Origin: Neurospora crassa OR74A
Taxonomy: Eukaryota > Ascomycota > Sordariomycetes > Sordariales > Sordariaceae
DNA length: 64,000 nucleotides
Direction of reading: 5' to 3'
NCBI RefSeq assembly: GCF_000182925.2
Contig: NC_026502.1
Location: 2,356,001-2,420,000, forward strand
Translations under genes and position numbers: made by a program
The notes under the pieces: model-generated
Seen by the model: only the letters and a program-made list of their open reading frames with translations
Database searches by the model: none
Told to the model about the DNA's origin: nothing
Shown: in pieces, positions 57,523-64,000 of the stretch
Position numbering within the stretch: the first letter of the stretch is position 1
How the letters are laid out: the number at the start of each line of letters is the position of its first letter

Positions 57523-59086
57523 AACAGCGTTGCAGCAAAGCAAGGTGGTGATGGTGATGGTGGTGCGAATAACATCAAGCAGAGAAAAAGATATGGGGAA
57601 AAAAAAGGCGGTCAATCAGTGTGTAAGGTAGGTACTTAGGTTGCGTCATTCACCCTTTTGCACGTCAACCAGATTCACGTTTCAGATGATTTCTGAGGAC
57701 TTGCTTGCTGGATTCTAACAGACTGCCCTGCCCTTGGCGCCGCCCGTGAGTTGTTCATCTGCCGCGTCGCGGCCGCTACATTATCAATCATACATCCACG
57801 ATATGCAGCATATGCAGACGCATAGGCAATGTACCGACAGTAGCATGCGTCTGTCGACGGTTATCCGCCCGAAGCACTGTTGCAGTCGGAGCGCCGTTCC
57901 GACTCCTGTATTTTCACATTGAATCGGCAAACTGGTCTGTAACGGGACCGAGACAACGGAACCGGGACGGGGATGTGGATACCCATACTATGGGGAACTA
58001 CCACGGTGAGACCCGGATTCGATACGGCCTTGAAGGCGGGTTCTAACACATACCAAACACCTAGTGTCCGGGTTCAGCCAAGACACGGAACTGAAAACTA
58101 CACTTTCCATATGATCCTGCTGGACGAAGCCGAGTAATGCCCGACGGCGACGAAGAAAATGAACCCCGCCTTCATCAACCAAAAAGGAAATGGTAACCAT
58201 GTGGGAGACCCCAATGTGGGATAAAATACAACTGACCTTTTTTAAGCAACCATCGGACTTTCGCCCAATGACCACAATTCTGCACTATATACCCAGATCT
58301 GGTAAGGCGGCCGGCTACACCTATTTGATGAACAAATCCAAATTCCGCATGTCTTGCCAGTACACCACAAACCATTGCCGAAGCCACGCGGATGCGTGAT
58401 AAGCGAGCCTGTCTCCCGAGGACGGCGACCATCATAGGTAACCAGGACCGCGGTCATTGATTACGTCTCGCGGAAGAGCCGGAAGACGTGGAAAGGGAAG
58501 GATATGTATGGATTTCAGGAGGAGTCCTACAAAGATAATCTCAAGCCACTGACCGGGAGACGGGAATGACGGGGGGCCTCCACATCATCCCCGCGCTATC
58601 CCAAGAAGAGGCATTTGTAGCGGGAGAAAAAACCCCTATTTTGGACGTCGGGACTGAAGGGCATTATTACCGCAGCTATTTTGCAGTGTACCTAGTAGTG
58701 TATGACGGAGGTCTCTCCGATCGTCTGAGTGGAGGAAGACTTGGGGCCTTTAGAGGCTCAGGTCTGTATCCCCACAAAAATCTCAGTTCCCCGTACATAG
58801 GTACTGGACGGAACGGGAATTTGTTAGCACGAACCGCGCGAACCATCATGACATCCATGCTATGAATACCGTAGCTAAAGACGAAGAACAAAAGAGAGGA
58901 GTGAGACTCTCTCCACACTTATTTCCCGATCACTGACTAAGCCGTTAGGAGATCCCGCCAGGCTCGGACCAGGACAGAATGTCGTTATTGTTCGATCGGT
59001 TGTGGTTGTTGCTTTTTACAGCTTCACTTCTAACAATTATCACTGTGTCGATTAGATAGGGGTGATGAACCATGGCGACGATCTCG

Positions 59087-59106
59087 AGATCTGGAAGTCC
59101 AGATCT
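59087..59106. repeat. 20-bp near-perfect palindrome
   Basis: AGATCTGGA and TCCAGATCT pair exactly around a 2-base centre. It could be a dimeric protein site or chance. Confidence 0.8.
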
Positions 59107-60139
59107 GGTTCTCTTGAACCCATTTTGGGCTAATTGGATAAACCGTATACATCCTTCTCTGAAGCCGCAAAGCGACATAATATAGTCGCATACGAGGGCC
59201 GTGTATGTGCGTGCGTATGTATGTTGTTTAGAGTTCGATGTCCCTAAAAGGTAGGTAATCGATTGCGCAATCAGATTGAGAGATCGGAATAGTACCTCTA
59301 TGTATGGGAAATCGTAGCCTACTGCACCCCAGATGGTGTCAGTGCTGATAGAGTTGTGCAAGTGTCATCCTTGAACACCTACAACAACACACTCTATTGG
59401 GCTACACATGTTTCAAGTTGGTTCTTCCTGTATCACCGTGGCATTCTTTTACCAGCAGCTACGTACGTTACTATCGTATCGTATATCTATCTACAACGGC
59501 ACAGTCAGACGCTGACGAGCTTTGCATAGGTACACATTCCATGCTATGCATGCTACAGTAAGCAATAAAGTTCTTCTGGGCCACACAACCGGCCGGCTGA
59601 CTGGCAACTACCGCAAAACTCGCCGTCGTTCCGCCGTTCAGTGGCTGTGTTGTCTACAATCCTACAATCTCCCCGGTATCTCCCCAGAGTTGATTGTGCT
59701 CCAGTGGAAGTGAAGCATTTTGGACCCCAGACTTTCCCATGTCCGTTATCCATCCCATCCATCCAACGGGCGGCGTAACGGGGAGGAAGGGATAGCAAAT
59801 TCACACTTGGTGTTGTTAGAAGGGATAAAGGATAAATTTGGAGGGAATGTAATGCAAACAAATCCAAACACTCAACACACACACACAAACATCACCGGGT
59901 CGGTCCAAATTTAGACAGCAACGCCAACGGAGACGGTGGTGATGGTGGGATGAACACATACATAGTACAAACCCATGTGGTTTCCATGGGATGGTGTGGG
60001 GGTTTGTGGGATAAAACAATCTGGGGAAATATGTACGGATCCGGGCATTTCAGAACTTAGATTGAAATTGATGGAAGCGGAAAACGGACAGGCTGCTTGG
60101 CATCCAGACAAGACAAAAACGGAGATGGGAGAGACAGAG

Positions 60140-60159
60140 CCCCCCCCCCCCCCCCCCCC
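60140..60159. repeat. C20 homopolymer
   Basis: Uninterrupted run of twenty C, the longest C tract in the window; likely length-variable. Confidence 0.95.
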
Positions 60160-60394
60160 AAGTTGTGACCGTGACACCCCTGAGACAAAAAAGCAAGCCC
60201 CGTCGATCTCGTAATCATAGCAGCATCCACCGCTATCGCGGAGGAGTTCCTGCTAGGAGAGTCTGCCGTAGCTGCTGCAGCTGGCTGTCAGTGTGTCTCG
60301 AAACCCGCCTACCGCCTAGAGATACCGCCAGCCGCGCGACGCCTCAAATCGTATCGAAACGCGCGCGGACGCCAAACCTAGCCCCAAACCAGCG

Positions 60395-60411
60395 CCCCGG
60401 GGGCCCCGGGG
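60395..60411. repeat. Tandem CCCCGGGG palindromes
   Basis: Two copies of CCCCGGGG separated by one G. Confidence 0.9.
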
Positions 60412-61064
60412 CCGAGAAGAGAATGGCGGTGATGGATACGGGAGCGATGGTGTTTGACTTTTTACGGTTTATAGGTGTGTTGGAGGTGTATGTGTTTGTA
60501 TGTCTCAAACAAAGTGGCAGGAGGGTGGGGATGTGGTAGTCGTTGGATGGTTCATCGTACATCGTAGCGCAATGCATCGCATCGATCGCCTGTGGTGTTC
60601 TTAGTCAAAAAGCAAAGACATGCCAGCCCTATGAAACAGTCAGTTGGTGTCTCTGTATGGGGTGTGTGATGCGGCGGTGTATCGTATCGATCCGTGTAAG
60701 TAGTGTTGTGTGGTGTTGTGGCAAAGGTCTTGTGTGCACTTTTGGTGCAAAGTGTTGGCTACCTATTGATGATGCCTCTAGAGAGATGGGGTTTACAGTA
60801 GGTGATGATGTTTTGTGGTGGTTTACGACAGTATCGGTTCCAGTAAGTGGGCGCGATAGCGGGTGGATCCCAAGATCCAATCTGAAGCCATCCGGGGCCT
60901 GGGGCTGGTAACAACGACACTCTCGAGGCCATTTGTGGTATAAACGAGGTGTTTCAGGTTAGTGAAGAGCTTTGTAGTTATCATCAAAGAGCATCCATCC
61001 GTCCATCTCGAGAACTCTCTATGCTCATCACCGAATCGCGGTGGGAATGTAGTCATTGGCTCCC

Positions 61065-61087
61065 TACCTACCTACTGTAGGTAGGTA
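61065..61087. repeat. Palindrome of TACC/GGTA units
   Basis: TACCTACCTAC at 61065-61075 and GTAGGTAGGTA at 61077-61087 pair exactly around a single T. A GTAG tandem array of about 20 bp lies at 61704-61724. Confidence 0.9.
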
Positions 61088-63007
61088 CCATGGTGTACTT
61101 ATCTACCTATCCACTCTTCTTGAGGTTGTGAGGCTGCTCCGTTTCAGCTCGCGAGCTACGGGAACCGTAATGGCGGTAGCCCATCGGCGACACGAATGGA
61201 ATGATCCCTTTCAGTTATCTTCACCATTGTCGTCGTCGTTGTCATCGTGTACATGGTGACTTCTTACCCCTGGCGGCCCCCCTGCTCCGGAAGCTACTTC
61301 CATCATCTCAACGGCATTCTCAATGCTTTCATCTTCAACGGCGTTCCAATGTTCTGTCTCCAGCTCTTTTGCCAACAGACCTCCTTCACATGTCGGCCAC
61401 AGCAAAGCCAGAACAAGGCGAGATTCGATACGACTTCTTGTGGTAATCAGGTCGTTGTCGCGGAAGACCCCCGAACTTACGCAAGATTAAATGCTACGCA
61501 ATAAGAAACGAATGAGATCTGGGAATGACAAGCAAGGAGAACAAGGAGAAGATTGACAGGTGCCCTGGCAACCAAACAACGCATGGCTATCCGAGACGTG
61601 ATTGCCAGATTCGTCGTTTCGAAGAACAGGACCGGGAGTGCGTGCTGTTCAAAGAAACGGGGAGCCGTTGCCGGGCGGGTCCATGTCCTCCGCGGAGAAG
61701 GGGGGTAGGTAGGTAGGTAGGTAAGTACATACCTAGGGTACAGGCAGTCGGCATGACGTCGCAACTTTCGCGAATCTCCTTTGACCCAAGCGCGGACAGG
61801 AGGAAGGAAGGAGGGTTCATGTTCTGATCACCGTTCGTGCATCAGCGATGCCGTTCAATTGTTCGTGGCGTCTTCTCATCCTCCTCCGATGCCTCCCGAC
61901 CCCCGCTTTCTTAGCTCCGGACCGGCCTCATTCCTGTCTCAGCAGAGCCGTTTTTACGGGCGGGCGGGATGGTCCTTGGGCTGGCTGCTGACGGGCCCAA
62001 ATGTGGTGTGTGCTGTCCCCATTTTCTTGGCATCGATCGAACGTCACCAACCTTCCCCAACCTCCACAACCTCCGCAAACCTTAGCAGCTTGAACCGCCA
62101 ACCGCGGGACCCCATTTAAATCGTATCGGATTCCAAAACGGGCGCGGGCACTAAGGAGATCGATGCGCGCAATGCTTTGCATCAGTTTCAGTTGCATCGA
62201 TCACTCGGGCTCTTGCTTGAACTCCAGTTTTCCACTTCTCCCGTCCTGTGTCCTCCGTCCACCAGTGCGCACAGGATTACCTGGTTCGCGGGTATGCGAT
62301 GATGCCCAGAGATGGAGTCAAAAAAATTTGAAACTCGGACAACAAGCTGCAAGACGACCGTAGCTACAGTAGTACGGGGTAAACTAGTGTGGTAGCAAGT
62401 TTGAGGTTTCGCCGATAACCTCATTACTCTTTTTTTTTTCGGCTCAGCAGGTGAGGAAAAAAAAAAAAAGACTTTATCCTAGCGGTGCGTCGGCGCATTT
62501 TGTGATATTTGCTAGAGTGCAGACGGGATGATACGGCGAGGGTGCATTGGGTTATTCGTCTGTTGGGGAGGCCAGTTACTATCATTCGCACCGCCGAGCG
62601 TCAGCGGCAGTCCGGCCTGATGCCTCCCGTCCCTCACCTTCTTGGGGGCTAGGGCCAGCTCAGTGTTAGATATAGAGGTAGTATGCAGTTTGAAACGAAG
62701 GTGCCAGTGTCAGATATCAGATATCGCGAGCAAGAAGGAAGGAAGCGCACACCGCACCGCGCACGCTGAAGACTGCCCAAAAAACGGGTCTTGCGCTGGT
62801 CGTGCATCTGTGTGTAATCAACCGCAGATATGAGCCTACACACTCAGTAAACTAGGTAGCGAAACCAGCCAGCTATTCCTCGCCATCCTCACTAGGGCGC
62901 GCGATGCGCGCGGCGACGCACCAAGTTTTAAAACGGTGTGTGTGCATACGTACATTGTTGAGATGAGACCCTGATCTGATGAGTTTTTTGTTCTCTTTTC
63001 TTCTTTC

Positions 63008-63013
<6 letters not shown>

Positions 63014-63039
<26 letters not shown>

Positions 63040-63040
63040 T
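63014..63040. repeat. T27 homopolymer within a pyrimidine tract
   Basis: Twenty-seven T preceded by TTCTTTC units and followed by CTTTCTCTCTCGCTC. Long pyrimidine tracts of this kind are common near Neurospora promoters. Confidence 0.9.
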
Positions 63041-64000
63041 CTTTCTCTCTCGCTCTGTTTTGGCGGTTTTGGATGCTAGACCGGTAGAGGTGAGGTGGTC
63101 ACGATGGCTTCATTCGTATCATTGATACCGGAGGCCAACCAACCAAATGGCCAACACCAGCAGGGCTACCAACCGAACAACGACAGCAACCGTTTCCTCC
63201 GTCCCTTTACATCCAAGCACTAAAGTCACACTATTTGCCGCGTATGGAATCTCTTTGTCGATGTACGCAAGGGGAGAAAGGGATTGTCGCGAGTAAAAAA
63301 GAAAGGGCATCCGTACCCGGAACTCTAATCATTATCGATATATCTACGCTATCAGATTGATCCCAAGATACAGCCAACCGGAAGTGACGCGACAGAAGCC
63401 TCGAGTGCTGGAGAAGCAAGGGCAAAATCCCAAATTGGGAATGACATAGCCCCCCAAACAAGCAAGACAAACCTTTTCTTGTTTGTGTGATACTAACAAA
63501 TGTTTAGGGGTCGTTTTGCTTGCTTCTTGTTGTGGCTTGCTGCTTGACTGCCGTTTTGACAAGTTGACAGCCGTGCTTTTATATTTGGCTTGCTTGCTTT
63601 TTCATCCCGCGAAACCGCGGTGCTAGACAACAGCAACGGTATACAAACAAGCTTGAAAATAGAAACGGTGTAGTGTAGAAGTGTGCATTTGGTGTGGGCG
63701 AGAGTTGCTTTTCTGGCCGCCGACAAGTCCACACACTTTCCCCCTACGTATCTCATTTCAGGCGGTGAGGGTGCGTGGTATTTTATTTATTTATTTGATT
63801 TTATTCTTTAAGGTGGGGGAGGAGGGAACAAATGTTGTTAAAGTTGAAGCAACGTGAATGATTCCTCCCACCTACCGGTCCGCTGGTGAGTCGCGAGTCG
63901 CGAGACGCACCAAGAAAACGGAGGTTTTAAGGGGGGTTAATATGTAGAACGAACGGTTCTTGCAACTGACAGGCACTGACAGCCAATTCAAGCCGGGGTT

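Larger units (their letters stand above)
48869..64000. other. 15-kb gene-poor region
   Basis: No ORF in this stretch has the length, start or composition of a Neurospora gene, and I could not join ORFs by good splice sites into a recognisable protein. The longest is about 198 codons (56637-57233). Its visible contents are simple-sequence tracts, one small inverted-repeat element (57404-57522) and a few palindromes, listed separately. It is not conspicuously AT-rich. It may be regulatory DNA and untranslated leader of a gene beyond 64000, or host non-coding transcripts. Confidence 0.55.

Noticed and set aside
1-64000. Dispersed 5S rRNA genes, CRISPR arrays, retroelement or virus-like remnants
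   Set aside because: I looked for their hallmark sequences on both strands by eye and found none; a database search could still find degraded copies.

Overview
This window is ordinary nuclear DNA of a filamentous ascomycete. Genes carry short spliceosomal introns with GTATGT/GTAAGT-type donors, CTAAC-type branch sites and YAG acceptors. The cytochrome c encoded near the left end matches, as I remember it, the Neurospora crassa protein residue for residue, and the NRC-2 kinase is also a Neurospora gene. I read the source as Neurospora crassa or a very close relative. This rests on memory of those two proteins, not on a search.

Layout, left to right: the tail of a plus-strand gene (1-48); cyc-1 (minus); a mitochondrial single-span protein (plus); exosome subunit Rrp42 (minus); Golgi tether subunit Cog7 (plus); a diphosphoinositol-polyphosphate-type Nudix hydrolase (minus); about 4 kb without a recognisable gene but with a TA-flanked inverted-repeat element; arginyltransferase Ate1 (plus); a three-exon gene of unknown function (plus); an 80-residue single-span protein (minus); mitoribosomal uS5m (plus); DASH subunit Dad3 (minus); a 950-residue two-span protein with CorA-like topology (minus); nrc-2 (minus); a two-finger C2H2/AT-hook protein (minus); Tma46 (minus); Ost4 (plus); the Yra1/ALYREF-type export factor (plus); three weaker small genes (minus); the Hsp90 co-chaperone p23 (minus); ESCRT-III Vps24 (plus); and an intronless tRNA-Arg(ACG).

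From about 48.9 kb to the right end (15 kb) I find no convincing protein gene. That stretch has only short chance ORFs, homopolymer and microsatellite tracts, and a second small inverted-repeat element. Its base composition is not strikingly AT-rich, so it does not look like a heavily RIP-mutated relic; it may be regulatory or untranslated DNA belonging to a gene beyond the window.

The genes are housekeeping genes of unrelated pathways (respiration, mitochondrial and cytosolic translation, RNA decay and export, glycosylation, vesicle traffic, kinetochore, protein quality control, signalling). They form no cluster or operon; most lie in divergent or convergent pairs. I found no retroelement, virus-like element, CRISPR array or toxin gene. 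I do not claim a new biological system. The best leads are the two small non-autonomous-transposon-like elements, the very long intron in the Yra1 gene, the gene-poor 15 kb and several uncharacterised but well-formed genes.
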